Of a stretch of 64,000 bases of DNA, positions 1 to 10,808 are shown in pieces. This stretch comes from Isoetes taiwanensis (lineage: Eukaryota > Streptophyta > Lycopodiopsida > Isoetales > Isoetaceae), in contig JAJEKV010000033.1 of NCBI GenBank assembly GCA_021234155.1, positions 4,507,454 through 4,571,453 of the forward strand, in the 5' to 3' direction. The notes under the pieces are model-generated. The model worked only from the letters and a program-made list of their open reading frames with translations, was not told where the DNA came from and made no database searches. Positions within the stretch are counted from its first letter, which is position 1; the number at the start of each line of letters is the position of its first letter. The position numbers and the translations under genes were made by a program.

Positions 1-1376
1 GAAGAATCGAATCTGGGGTTTTATTTCTCTAACGTTTAGGCTCAAATGATGCCGATCGCGGCTAGACGGCCTCCATGCTTGTGCGTGCACCGATCGAGGC
101 TCCCATTTTTTCAGAGGAACTATGGCAAGTATAACGCTTCTGTAGGAACTGTGGCCGCTATGGCGGGTCGTTTTTCTTTTTTTTGTTGCTTGCTTTTGGT
201 CTATTTTGACCGTTCAGCTTGCAAAGGAAAGGAAAGGAAAGCTCAAATGCAATTTGTCATCGAAAAACAGGGGTCATGGCCATGGCTTGTTGGGCGCAAA
301 ACCCTGCTTCTTCCGGCATGACTCTGCAGTGAAGAGCATAAGATGGCCTGTAGGTGTTTGAATCCTTCTGTGATACAGATGAAAGGAGGGACATATTGCC
401 TTCAGAGTTTCTGGATAATCTGTGTCTTCAAAGGTCGGTTGATCGGGTGAGCCAAGGGCATAGGATTCTTGTTGGGGTTCGATTTCCCAAGCCCCTCGTT
501 CTATCATTTGCAAGTCCGAAGTTCTATCAGGATCAGAAATTAAACTAGATTGTGAAGGTTCAGATAAGTTGTTACAAGGGTCAACAGGGGCCAGTTTGAC
601 CTGCAAAAGACCCTCTTTGAACACTCTAGATTCATGGATGGGGAATATGCTGCCAAATGTGCCCTTATCCAATGGCTGAGAACCCATAATACAAGCTTTA
701 GCCATAATCTAATCTATACAAGAATACCAAATGTATATTTGATTTACTTCAAGGAGGGAAATTTAAACAATCGTTTTTCAAGTTCTTTTCTTTTAAAATT
801 TCTTACCCTTTCCCTCTTCTCTCTCTCGACGATGCGATGGCGCCGAGCTCTTCACTCACAACTAGGCGATTGGTAAGGCCTGTATTTCGTTTCACATCCG
901 TGCGGTCGAGATTCTATTTTGTATATATCCTGCCGACTTTGAAGATTAAGCTCCCAAAATTACGAAGCAATCGGAATCGGTTCCAAATTTTGCAAACTAT
1001 GAAAGCCACTCGATAGCCATTGCCGTTTGTTATGGGGAGCCCATTTATTTTGCTCCATTCCTCTACAAACAATGATACGCTACCTTTTCGTGTCGTTCTT
1101 GAATCATTTGTCTTTATATCCCCGGCAAAGCGTAGAAGATGATGTTATCCCGGATTTTGCGGTCCTAGTTTGAAATACTATTTTATTTGTTGCTTTCATT
1201 ATGCGTGTTAGATCAAAATCATGTTTTTTAAGGTGTCGGCATTGTAAAATGTTGGCACCGATATGAGAATCTTGGCACTGCCTTAAAGAAAGCAAAAGGC
1301 GTAAGGTATATATTTGAGTCGTTTCTGCTTGGATATATCTTTGAGTCGTTTACCTAATGAGACTTTGCTTGTGCAG
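1..1376. other. No assignable gene; weak 5' exon candidate at 837
   Basis: I recognise no protein family here. A CT-rich leader at about 800-828 precedes an ATG at 837 that opens a 59-codon basic frame ending at 1016. The first 12 codons (rich in Ser, Thr and Arg) are followed by GTAAGG at 873, which could be a splice donor, so this might be a first exon. A minus-strand open frame at 274-705 has no recognisable features. Both are uncertain. Confidence 0.2.
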
Positions 1377-1464
1377 GTTGACTGTGATGAACACGAAAAT
1401 CTTTGCACTAAGTCTGGGGTTTCTGCTTTTTCCACCATTAAGTGGTTTCCCAAGGGTCCTGCAT
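1377..1464 (+). pseudogene. Orphan exon of protein disulfide isomerase-like (PDIL2-type) protein
   Basis: The frame starting GTT GAC TGT reads [20 protein letters not shown] then IKWFPKGPA. This matches the part of a thioredoxin fold after the CxxC active site in plant ER protein disulfide isomerase-like proteins, which oxidise and isomerise disulfides of secretory proteins. The exon has a good acceptor (pyrimidine-rich tract then TGCAG at 1372-1376) and a good donor (GTGAGT from 1465). No CGHC-encoding exon is visible upstream and no following PDI exon downstream within several kb. The residue before the Thr-Ile pair is Ser, where the family has the cis-proline of a Pro-Thr pair. I read it as a captured or decayed exon; a gene with very long introns is the alternative. 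Confidence 0.6.
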
Positions 1465-2247
1465 GTGAGTTCACAAGTTAGTTGACAGGTGAGTTCTCAC
1501 CTAGGTAAATGCATCTGCAGTTATCATCTTCATTAGTTGAATCCTGCTTCAATAAAGTAGCTTTTCTCAAATGTTAATAAAGCTGGCTCCTGATTTAGGA
1601 GACACATTTGTGTTTGCTGTCCAGCCAGACACAAGGTAGAATCTTCATAGAGATGAGACTGTGCAATGCCCCATCCAGGTGCCACCTATAAATTGCTGTG
1701 CTTGGCATACATATCATGGATGGCATTGCAGCAAGAATGCTAACTTAAGTAGCACTATCTATCTCTTGGCATGCCTGTTGCATGTGGCTACAGATTACAT
1801 GCTGAGAATACAACCCAATCCTAAAAGAGCATGAGAGCAAATTCTGGTTATCCATGTTGTCAAAAATCATTCGTGCATGATTTATGCTACCCTATCTTCT
1901 ATATGCAGTGTCGAGGATAGTGCCAACAATGACCTCTAGTCATATCCACCATCAAGCATCCGAGCATGAATCATTTTAGTTTCTGCTAGGGCTGCAAGAC
2001 TAGCAAATACATTTAAACTCAAAAGACAAGCAGATATCGTCGGGCTGCAACCCCTTTTTGTTGGACTTTAGTCTCATGGTATTGATCGAAGACCACTTGG
2101 GCATCATGAAGCCATCCACACTTACCATACATGTTAATCATTGCAGAACTAATAATGGCAGTCCATGATAAGTGCCTTTAAAGCATCCTACCAAATAATT
2201 GTGTTGATCCTGTCAGATATCCACTCATGGACTACCACCTCAGCGTG
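1465..2247. other. Unassigned, no coding signal
   Basis: AT-rich sequence with stops in all frames. I see no recognisable domain, repeat or RNA gene. Confidence 0.4.
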
Positions 2248-2403
2248 CACAAACTTTATTAATCTTGTTTGGCATTGGTCTGATCAGAGGTAGATAACTT
2301 GAGAACGTCCCTTGAGGACGTTCTGCTATGTCAAGTGACCTCTCTAGTTTTATTAACCTGCTCTCAACTTGTTTCAACTGATGGGTTGCACCCATGTGAT
2401 GTT

Positions 2404-2917
2404 CTAACCATCTTTGAGCGAATTTTGCATATTGTCTATGCTGTGATGAACTCCAACAACTAACCTGGTAAGATTCGTTTGCTCAGATTCTAGTTTGTCA
2501 ACTTTCTTCCTTAATTTTGTGATCTTTGCATCCATTTCACCAGATGCAGTGTTGTTGCTACTACTCTCTTCTATCTCGCTACACTTCTTAGAAACCTGTG
2601 TCAGCATGTCATTGGCTTTTGAAATCAGATCAAAAGCTTCTCCAAATATTTTAGCCCACGGATCTTTTCCCTTTTTCTCGCTGCGAGAGTATATCTTGAA
2701 GATTTAACCTGCCCAATGCTAATGGTTCCTCTATTTCATCGACTTCCTTTTGGTGGACTGCATCTTGATCCTCTTGTCGTCTTTTGATTTCATCTACCTT
2801 TTTCTGGTGGATTGCATCTTGATCCTCTTGCCGTCTTTTGATTTTATCAACTTTTTTCTGGTGGACTGCATCTTGATCCTCTTGCCGTCTTTTGATTTCT
2901 TTAATGTCTTGCATCAT
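2404..2917 (-). pseudogene. Coiled-coil protein fragment with 18-residue repeats, unidentified
   Basis: Two minus-strand frames lie close together but out of phase (2917-2651 and 2607-2404). The first has three 18-residue repeats of the type KRRQEDQDAVHQKKVDEI, very rich in Lys, Asp, Glu and Gln and heptad-like. The second (MDAKITKLRKKVDKLESEQT, then NLTRLVVGVHHSIDNMQ) also looks like a helical coiled coil. The open frame extends upstream of 2917 (AKCHNWVEEM) and is then closed by a stop. There is no catalytic motif. It could be exons of one gene or a broken transposon accessory frame. Confidence 0.35.
2741..2902 (-). repeat. Three tandem 54-bp repeats
   Basis: Three near-identical 54-bp units sit head to tail. 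Each keeps the reading frame and encodes KRRQEDQDAxHQKKVD. Substitutions are few and no unit is frameshifted, so the array expanded while in frame or expanded recently. Confidence 0.85.
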
Positions 2918-3203
2918 CTCCTCTACCCAGTTGTGACATTTTGCATCAACATTGAGTAGAGCTTTTCGGATTGTCTTGGCACAGCATCTTTATGTTCAAA
3001 GTATCCATACTGAAGTCCTGAGATTGAGCCAGGAGGATGCACAGTTGCTGCCACATTAGAGACATGTGTTACAAGCTGTTGTTGGCAATGTGCACCAGTA
3101 CCTGCCTACCAGTACTGAATTTACAAGTTCTAGACACACAAATGCAGGGTTCACAAACTTTATTAATCTTGTTTGGCATTGGTCTGACCAGAGGTAGATA
3201 ACT

Positions 3204-4640
3204 ATTCTAATTTCACGTAGCAAAGACATGTATCTTCTAGGTTGTAGTCACGTTGGTCCCAGCCATGGTCGACACGCTATAATGTAGTTGTAATTTTCTA
3301 ACTTTTTCTTGGAGGCAAAAGCCTTTGGCACAGCAAGACAAAGGTATTTATATTTTTCTGTGGCTCGCTTATCAAAATCTATAGTCTCGATGATCTATGC
3401 TACTTTCAAAGAATCGCACAGGTCCCCGCACATCTTCGTCATACAAGCTTCCATATATCCGTGGAACCCCGGCCCATCTGTTATATGCTTATGATATTTC
3501 TTGTGTTGCAAAGATAAAGCTAGTAACTACGTCAAAAAACCTAGCCCTGGGATTGTGTTTAAGAAGAAGCTAAAGCAAGAGGATGAGTAAACTTGAAGAA
3601 CCAAGAACCTATTTATCTTAATTTTGACGAGGTTAGCAATTTTATTGGAAATTTTAAGATGCCTCTCTATTTACATTTAATTGTTAACTAGAATAGCCTT
3701 GGAGCAAAGGATTTCACCTTTTACTATATTCTTCAATAGTGGCATCCATCTCATTCCGAACATGATGCTGGTCTATCTTACAGCCATTTGTTATATAGTC
3801 AAAAACAGATGTGGCCAAGCTTCAACCTTCTCTCATGCTCATGTTAATCTATAAGGCTTAAAGACTTAAATTCAAAAATATAGAGGCGGCATATAACTTG
3901 ATTGAAATACTTCCTTGCTGGATGCAGTAATACTGGCCTTTCCATAAGTAATGGAAGGCTAGTCCATAATCTAATCAGTAAATATGGCCTTACTATGGCC
4001 TTACTGATATTGTGATTTTAAGCAGCTTACTTAGAATCTGTGTTAAATCCAAAAATATAGAGGCATATAACTTGTTTGAAATAGGTGCATAATTTGAGAA
4101 TTGACCAAGTTCTTTTCTTTTTTAAACAGGTTAGCGAAGATGAAGAACGCAATCAGCTCAATGATAAAGGTCCATCTTCTATCAACGACGATAATCTGGA
4201 ATGAAAATAATCCATGGTAGAAAGTGTTTCAAACTGAAAACTATTGGATTTATTTTGATCAATGTTAGAAGTACTCTAAATGTAAAACGATCTTCCATTT
4301 GACCTTAATTTTCTTATTTTGTCAAGTAATTTGATCACGATTAATCTTCTTATCATTACTGGTGCAGTTACTTCCTTTTCATTTTTTCTTCCTTTGTTCA
4401 TTGTGCATGATGCAACTATAGACTAAAATGAAACCAATCTGGGATGAACACAAGAAAAAGCATCTCAAATAAAAATCCCCCCTCCCCCCAAAAAAAAAAA
4501 AAAAAAAAAACTATTAATAAAAAGATAAAATGACAAAAAATAAAGGTGGAATTGCCACAAAAGGATATAAAGTGAAGGTATGATGGACACAAATTTGACA
4601 ATGGTCTCATTATAAAATTGACATGCATATATTACAAAAA
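3204..4640. other. Unassigned; possible splice-bounded exons, poly(A) tract
   Basis: No recognised gene. A stretch at about 3421-3590 follows a CACAG acceptor-like site and ends in a Lys/Glu-rich frame, and 4131-4204 follows TTTTTTAAACAG and encodes a short acidic tail ending in TGA. They might be terminal exons of an unidentified plus-strand gene. An A-run at about 4490-4510 sits next to a C-run. A roughly 40-bp direct repeat (AAATATAGAGGC...) occurs near 3870 and 4047. Confidence 0.2.
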
Positions 4641-4879
4641 GACTTAAACTTTGACACAATTTTGTTACTCAACTATTATAAAAAGGAAACTAGTTCGTCA
4701 TAACAAAAAGATATACAACGTGTAATAAGAGTTGTAAATCTGACGCAAAAGATGTCAACCTATGCAACCTACGTGCACCAATATGATGTAACAAGTTAGT
4801 TGCATAATCGAGACTAATATGATATAAATATGACGCAGTTGTCGACAAACTAAAATATAAGTTTTGACATAAATATGCC

Positions 4880-5290
4880 ATGCTATTGTTACAAACGTAG
4901 TCATTGTGTTAAGACTAATCTGATAAAAAATAGGACACAAACATTGAATAACTTAGACATAAGCTCGACACAAACATGACATGCAATTGGCACAAATGCA
5001 GTCATTGTGTCGAAACTAATATGATACAAAATATGACGTAATTATTGAATAACTTGGATACAAGATCGACGCAAACATGCTATGCAATTGCCACAAATGT
5101 AGTCATTATGTCATTTTTGCGTTATGTAGCCGTGACAGAATACTTGACGCAAAAGTTGACGCCCATGCGACATCAAAGTATAGCACTTTTAGCGTCATTA
5201 TCGTGACATTTAATAGGCCTTTGAGAATACGCATAGCGTCACTTTATTTGACGCTATACCCGACGAAAAATGCCCTATTATGTTGTAGTG
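4880..5290 (-). mobile_element. CACTA (En/Spm-type) terminus with subterminal repeats
   Basis: Read from 5290 downward on the minus strand, the sequence begins CACTACAACATAATAGGG, which fits the CACTACAA terminal inverted repeat of plant CACTA elements. Just inside are many short GACGC/GCGTC motifs in both orientations and a degenerate direct repeat of about 100 bp (units near 4915-5010 and 5010-5110, sharing GACATGCAATTGGCACAAATG-like blocks). Such subterminal repeats are the usual transposase-binding region. I could not find the opposite end or any transposase, so this is a truncated or non-autonomous end. Confidence 0.6.
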
Positions 5291-5912
5291 GAAGTACTTG
5301 AATTATTTTGCCAATTTTTTCTTCCGTTTGTTGTCCAAAATACTTCTCAGTGTCGTTTACATGTATGGATTTTTTTTTCTCTAATGGATAATGCCCCCAA
5401 ACATCTAGAAGAACTATCAATATGGGCAAGAACAAGCTCCACAACATCTAGTACTACCTCTTTGCATTCTTCTCTACAACAAGCCCTAGATCTAAAGCTA
5501 GAAACTGCCTGAGAGCCTTTTGTGATAAAACTAGCTGCTATTAACTTTTAGACTCTGATGGAGCTTGCGCATTCTGTTGCTTAGCCAAGAATCCATTCAC
5601 TACTAACAACTTTTGTTGTTCCTCTTGCACCAAATCAACAACCAATCCCTATTTCTAACTTCCATATAGATAACCTTGACAACACTTGGATGAGACACAT
5701 TCACTTTTTGAGAACTGGGTCTTTCCTCCTATGCACATTCATGACTGTATGTTGACTACACAGAGACATATGCTTGAAAAATGGATATAAAGGGGACTAC
5801 TTATGCAATCTGAACCATTCAACAAAGTAACTCATAAAGAAGAAATGTAATTACCACTTTCGATAATGAAATCCTCTGGAAGAGGGACATGCAATGGTAG
5901 GCTTAGGTCAAT
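5291..5912. other. Unassigned
   Basis: No recognisable coding region, repeat or RNA gene. Frames are short and interrupted. Confidence 0.4.
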
Positions 5913-6252
5913 GATGTGGCCTTCCAGCTCGAGCTCCCTCCAGCTGTTCGTCTACATCCAATATTTCATGTTTCACCATTGGAGCCCTTCACACCTAATC
6001 CATTTCTAGATCGCATTCCTCCGTCCCCTCCACTAGTGGAAATTGATGGTCACGAGGAGTTCGAGGTTCGAGAGATTTTGGACTCTAAGTTTCTGCATCA
6101 GTGGTTATATTGCTTTGTTTGGGAAGGATCCCTTATCGACTGGGAAGGATCTCTTCAAGTGATTTGATTTGAAAACTTGTTGAGAATCTGACTAAAGCTT
6201 CTGACAAGATTGCGGAGTTCCACAAATGTTACCCGAACAAGCGAAGTCTAAC
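5913..6252 (+). pseudogene. Ty3/gypsy polyprotein 3' end with chromodomain (relic)
   Basis: The frame from 5916 reads AFQLELPPAVRLHPIFHVS and then EVREILDSKFLHQ. This is the integrase C-terminus and the first chromodomain strand of plant chromoviruses, whose chromodomain directs integration to modified chromatin. The chromodomain is damaged: a near-duplicated WEGSL block replaces the normal continuation and a stop follows at about 6168. Downstream, NLTKASDKIAEFHK in another frame is the usual tail of these polyproteins. All upstream parts (gag, protease, RT, RNase H, integrase core) are missing, so this is a 5'-truncated copy. Confidence 0.8.
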
Positions 6253-6302
6253 TATTCCGGCTCCACCCTTGAAGATTCAACGCCATCATAGGAGGGGAAT
6301 AG

Positions 6303-6771
6303 TGTGATGACCATATAGGTATTTGTACCATACAAGCATTAGACTCGTATATATAAAAGATGACCGTCACACGGCTACAAAAGGGTAGTTGCACAAGGCA
6401 AAATTTAAACTCGCAACCTTCTAGTTGCAACTCACGCACCTTTGCCAAGTGTGCTACCAATCTTGTTGAAGACATTCCCTTGCATTTTCTTCATATGATG
6501 TGGGGCGCCTGGGAATGTTTCCAAAAGATTTTAGAATATTCCAGAACTTACATACATGCACGATACTTGGCGCGATCCTGACCGTTGGCCTAGATATATA
6601 TAGAGGCACCTCATTCTTGTCGCGGTTCAATGCCAGTCTTGAGCCTTCTGTCTCGTGTTCCTATTTACCTTTGGGCCATTGTATTCTTGATTCTTGATTA
6701 TCTATCGGATTTTTATGTATTCCTTGCATATTTCTTAGGTATTTTTCTTGTTTTCGAGTAGGTCCATTGCA
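6303..6771 (+). mobile_element. 3' LTR of the truncated gypsy element
   Basis: A purine tract (AGGAGGGGAATAG, 6290-6302) precedes TGTGATGACC, the expected polypurine tract / LTR boundary just after the polyprotein end. The region holds a TATA-like ATATATATAGAGG near 6596 and then a pyrimidine-rich stretch. The right end is taken at TCCATTGCA (6771) but is uncertain because no second LTR is present for comparison. Confidence 0.5.
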
Positions 6772-6830
6772 AATATTTCAATTAAAGAGGCATCTAAAAG
6801 GTATCGGATAAGAAGGGGCAATATGGTAGA

Positions 6831-8290
6831 ATGACTCATAAACAGAAGAAACACGCCCATGTCTTAACTCCAAATCAAGAGGAAGAGTTGGTAGCATGGG
6901 CCTTTCACAAGGCAAACTGGGCAAGGGTAGCCCAAGTGGCCTACAATGGGGGGATTTTCACAACTAGTAGCCTGCCACGTAACAATGGTGGAAGCTCTTC
7001 AAGTAGAGGGAAAAGGATCCCTCACTAGCAATGAGCCAGTCCAACTGTGACATGCTCTGCTCGAGATTGAAGCCAATGTATGAAGAGTTTGACTTCCTCC
7101 TCCAAGATTTGGAATGCAGAGACGAGACTGAGATACTTGAAAGTAAGGTTAGGGGGTTGAAGATCATTGCAAGGAAATGGGAATGGGATGTAAACAAGGT
7201 AATGATGAACTAAAGGAATTGGTCTGTATGCATGAATGTAGATGGCTATAGACTACCCAACCTGTAAATCTTCAAGTGGAAGATAATGAAGCCAAATTAC
7301 ATAAGCAGGTGTGAAGAGGGGGATTTGCAAGCAGTACATCCAAATGCATGGATGACCACTGAGCTTTTCAAGTCTTGGATGACTTGCTTTCAAATAAGAG
7401 TGCCTAGAGATATTTCTCAAGGAAGGCCACACTTGATATTCTTGGATGGCCACATCAGCCATGTTGAATTGGATGTCATATTGGCTGCATCAGACAAAAG
7501 CATTTCACTTTGCATTGTTCCCAACTCACACTTCTCACAAGGTCTAGCCTTCAAATGTGGCATTCTTTGCCCCATTCCAGGTAACTTTCAAGAGGTTGAG
7601 AGCTGGATTTATGGTTAAGATGGGCAAGGAGGAGCCTAGAATAGAGGAGATAGCTAAATTGATCTCCAATGCAATTTGGACGGGCTTAAACCCCGACAAC
7701 ATAGATGCATGATTCAAGGCTATAAGAATTGACCTTTTCGATAATAGCAAGATTGTGGTAACCTCACCTAACAATGCATTTGTGAAAATTCATAGCGATG
7801 GCCTTCAACAATGTGCTACCAATCAAGCACCCCATGTTAATGACGAGGGGAGTGACGAGGACATGGCAGACGATAATGATGGCGAGAGGAGTTGTTGTGC
7901 ACATGGAGAGACATCTAGCCTATGTCAGGTCATATTAGATGCATCAGCAATTATCGGCTGCCACAAGAACTCTGCTTCCTATTCCATCACAAGGGGCTCG
8001 TTAAGAGAGAAGAGATAAAGGTCCTGACACGAGTCGACTGGTTCACATCAGTAGTGCTGCCTTTTGTGAAAAGCTTAGAGTGGAGAAGGCCATGAGAGCT
8101 GGGGCCAAGAAGTTAAAAGTGTGAGATGATAGAAGCTAAGAAGATGGAGGCTATCAAGAAGAGGGCATTAAGAGAGGATGACATAAAGAGGGCACAAGCA
8201 AGGAGGAAAGAAAGGAAAGACAAGAGGAGGGTTGCGGTACAATTTGAGCTGAGCACCAAGAAATTTAAAGAGCTCATGTATCCTCAAGGG
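6831..8290 (+). pseudogene. pogo/Tigger-like (DDE_1) transposase relic
   Basis: Several plus-strand frames give the order of a Tc1/mariner-superfamily pogo-type transposase. At 6831 there is an N-terminal helix-turn-helix-like segment (LTPNQEEELVAWAF). At 7286-7618 the DDE_1 core reads NAWMTTELFKSW followed by HLIFLDGHISH, with the second catalytic Asp at about 7445. The segment ISNAIWTGLNPDNIDA (about 7660-7710) and its continuation match the region after the core, and a basic tail (ARRKERKDKRR) lies near 8200. The HTTH..LQPLD block that carries the third acidic residue is degraded and lacks that Asp. There are frameshifts near 7030 and 7585 and a stop near 7711. The element is dead; no terminal repeats were found. 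Confidence 0.65.
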
Positions 8291-10060
8291 CATTGAAGAG
8301 GGAGATTAATATATAGCTACCAAAGGACTACCAATCTAAATGACAAGAGGAGGAGATTAGGTTTTGTGAATAGAAAAAGAATTAGAAGTGGCAAGAGTAC
8401 TATAAGGTCAGATGCCATTGCCAATGATGCTAAAGATGACGAAGGGGAGTGTGTGCCATGTAGTCAACCTCCGCTTACAATGGCCATATACCTTCAGCCA
8501 GACCTATCCCAAATAGCGTTGATAACATTGCATCCCATATATTAGATGGGACTTGTCATACAATGTACAATATGGAGGGCAAGTTAGCAGGCTTCTGGAG
8601 GAGGCAAAACATGAATTCAAGATGAACACACAAGGATGGATCTGGTATGCTGACTTAAATACTACTTCAACAAGTGACAATGTCTTTGCAGTTGTGAAAG
8701 CCAGGGTCACAAGAAACATGGTGGATGATGAGGGCGAGAGGGGCATACTTTCAAAGTTCACATACATGAATGTTGCATTTTCTACTGCATGGAGAAAGGA
8801 GATGGCTGGTTAGTGATTGAATGGGCTTTTAATGTTCCACTTTGATGCACTAACCTGTATATTTCAAGTGCTATACGCTCTAACCTGGACTTAATGGTTA
8901 AGTAGGCTTCGAGCTCCACACTAGCTTGTCATGATGCAACTAAACCCAAAACCATTGCAGATCTAGCATATGACAACGAGGAGACAATTGACGAGAGCAA
9001 TGTGCAGAGGGGCAGTTCTTGACACGAATTTGTGTGAATAATTATTCATTGTAAACGGAATTTGAGGAACTTAATTGTTAGGAATTGGTTGAGCATGCTT
9101 AGACTTGTACTTAATTGTGCATAGTATAGTGTATTATACAAGAATGGGTGAACCGTAAACCATTGAATTATTTGTTCAGTTTCAGACTCATGACACCATC
9201 CATGCATTGGTGTCAAGGTTGTTGAAAAAAACAAAATTCTTTGTTCATAAAACACACATGAACAGAATTTTCTTAACATGGTTGACAAGATTGTCGTGTG
9301 TACTTTGTGTATCAATATTGTTGGTAAAATTGTTGTTACAAAACAAATCGATCAACCAAACAAAACAGATGACAAGATTTTGGTGTGTACTTTTTTGTGT
9401 AAAAAACTATTGTTTACAAAATAAATTGAGAAAGACAAACAAAACAGTTACCTCTTAAGCTTGCATGTTGGCAGAAAAAAGAGGGGTATCATATTAGCCA
9501 TTTTAGATTACAATGATCCAAGAGGGAGCATCAGTCGCAACAACATGGATGTCTGAAGGTGCAGATGCATGTCTGGAGGCTCAATATTCCTTTTTCAACA
9601 GTATAGAGCTCCACTCGAACACTTGAGCTCGCAATACAGTTGGGTGTTTCGGCGACCGTGCAACCTCCGAGCTGCAGGTAGTAGGTATGGTGGACAAAAT
9701 TGCCTCCTGAACCTCATCTCGAGTGAGGAGCACATTTTGTGTGTGGCGCCACTAGCTGCCAAAAAGGTGGCCATGGTGTGTGGTAGGTGGCGCACTTGAC
9801 CACAGTGGCATGAACGTGGGGACACAGAGGGGGCTACTAGACCCCCTTGCACTGGCGCCATCTGAATATGCTTCTCCAGGTATTATTTTTGGTTTTTTTT
9901 AGACCATTGGATTCCTCGTTTCAAGAGGAAGCTAATGGTACCACATTTGTCAAATTCTATGGAATTTTAGCCTGTGCCTTGTCCGTTGAGTGCGCAAAAA
10001 GGGGGCGACCATACCCCTTCATTTGTAGGGTCCGTTTTGATATGGATAAAATAGCGCATT
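8291..10060. other. Unassigned
   Basis: No family recognised. An 86-codon plus-strand frame at 8553-8813 and overlapping frames at 9569-9861 have no motif I can name. AT-rich repeats of ACAAAA type lie at 9230-9450. Confidence 0.3.
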
Positions 10061-10132
10061 AGGGTTCCGTCAAATGCCACGAAAGCAAACTTTAAAAGGG
10101 TTCCGTCAAATGCCACGAAAGCAAACGTTTAA
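10061..10132 (+). repeat. 36-bp tandem duplication upstream of H2B
   Basis: Two adjacent copies of AGGGTTCCGTCAAATGCCAC... at 10061-10096 and 10097-10132 lie just upstream of the H2B promoter. No such pair is seen at the second H2B gene, so it is not part of the shared promoter. Confidence 0.85.
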
Positions 10133-10174
10133 AGGGCGAAATCAAACATACTGTTAATAATGTATAGCTAGAGA

Positions 10175-10249
10175 GAGATGATCCGAGTGAAATCATCTCA
10201 TTGGCTCATTTGAATTTCCCCCCCTTTAGCCCTCCCCGCCTTATAAATA
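10175..10249 (+). promoter_or_regulatory. H2B promoter: palindrome, octamer-like site, CCAAT, TATA
   Basis: GAGATGAT at 10175-10182 and its perfect inverse ATCATCTC at 10192-10199 enclose CCGAGTGAA. The left arm overlaps GATCCGAG, one base from GATCCGCG, the reverse of the plant histone octamer CGCGGATC. ATTGG (reverse CCAAT) follows at 10200 and TATAAATA lies at 10242-10249, about 104 bp before the ATG. The same order and spacing recur at the second H2B gene, which supports function. Confidence 0.7.
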
Positions 10250-10352
10250 CCTCCCTTTTCCACCCCATTTCTCATCCTAGTTCTTGCCATCAAATTCGAT
10301 CCATCTGCTTATTTTCTGTTTAATCCCGCCGTTTTACATCCACCTTTCAGCT

Positions 10353-10778
10353 ATGGCGCCCAAGTCTGCCGCAGATTCGGAGCAAAAGGCTACCAAGGGA
10401 CCCAAGGCTGAGAAGAAGCCTGCCGCTGTTGCCAAAAAGGGCAAACCTGAGAAGAAGCCTGCAAAGGAAGGCGAGAAGAAGAAGAAGAGAGTGAAGCGCA
10501 GTGTTGAAAGCTACAAGATTTACATCTTCAAGGTTCTTAAGCAGGTACATCCTGATACTGGCATTTCTTCTAAGGCCATGGGTATTATGAATTCCTTTAT
10601 CAATGATATCTTTGAGAAGCTTGCCCAAGAGGCTTCTAAGCTTGCAAGGTATAACAAGAAGCCCACTATCACTTCTCGGGAGATCCAGACCGCTGTTAGA
10701 TTGATTTTGCCTGGTGAGCTTGCCAAGCATGCTGTTTCTGAAGGCACAAAGGCTGTTACAAAATTTACAAGTGGTTGA
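10353..10778 (+). CDS. Histone H2B
   Basis: 141 codons, intronless. It encodes the nucleosome core histone H2B, which pairs with H2A in chromatin. The N-terminal tail (residues 1 to about 50) is rich in Lys, Ala and Pro with repeated EKKPA motifs typical of plant H2B. The histone fold begins at [20 protein letters not shown] and runs through [19 protein letters not shown] and [20 protein letters not shown]. The C-terminus AVTKFTSG carries the lysine that is monoubiquitinated in plants. The start chosen is the ATG of [11 protein letters not shown]; the in-frame codons before it are leader sequence. The protein is identical to the inverted copy at 54572-54997. The TATA and CCAAT boxes upstream and the hairpin 31 nt after the stop suggest S-phase-type control. 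It appears intact. Confidence 0.97.
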   Translation: MAPKSAADSEQKATKGPKAEKKPAAVAKKGKPEKKPAKEGEKKKKRVKRSVESYKIYIFKVLKQVHPDTGISSKAMGIMNSFINDIFEKLAQEASKLARYNKKPTITSREIQTAVRLILPGELAKHAVSEGTKAVTKFTSG

Positions 10779-10808
10779 GTTTGGGTTTCTTATTCTTCAA
10801 AAAAAAAT

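Larger units (their letters stand above)
2248..3203. repeat. 52-bp direct repeat flanking a coiled-coil relic
   Basis: The 52-bp block CACAAACTTTATTAATCTTG... occurs at 2248-2299 and again at 3152-3203 with one or two mismatches, both in the same orientation. The copies bracket about 850 bp that contain the minus-strand coiled-coil frames. Ectopic duplication or insertion with a large flank copy would both explain it. Confidence 0.7.

Noticed and set aside
274-705. 143-codon minus-strand frame
   Set aside because: No motif, no promoter or splice signals, and composition not clearly coding; mentioned only within the unassigned region.
10347-10730. 127-codon frame antisense to H2B (also 54620-55003)
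   Set aside because: It is a shadow of the H2B codon pattern on the opposite strand, rich in Leu/Arg, with no independent support.
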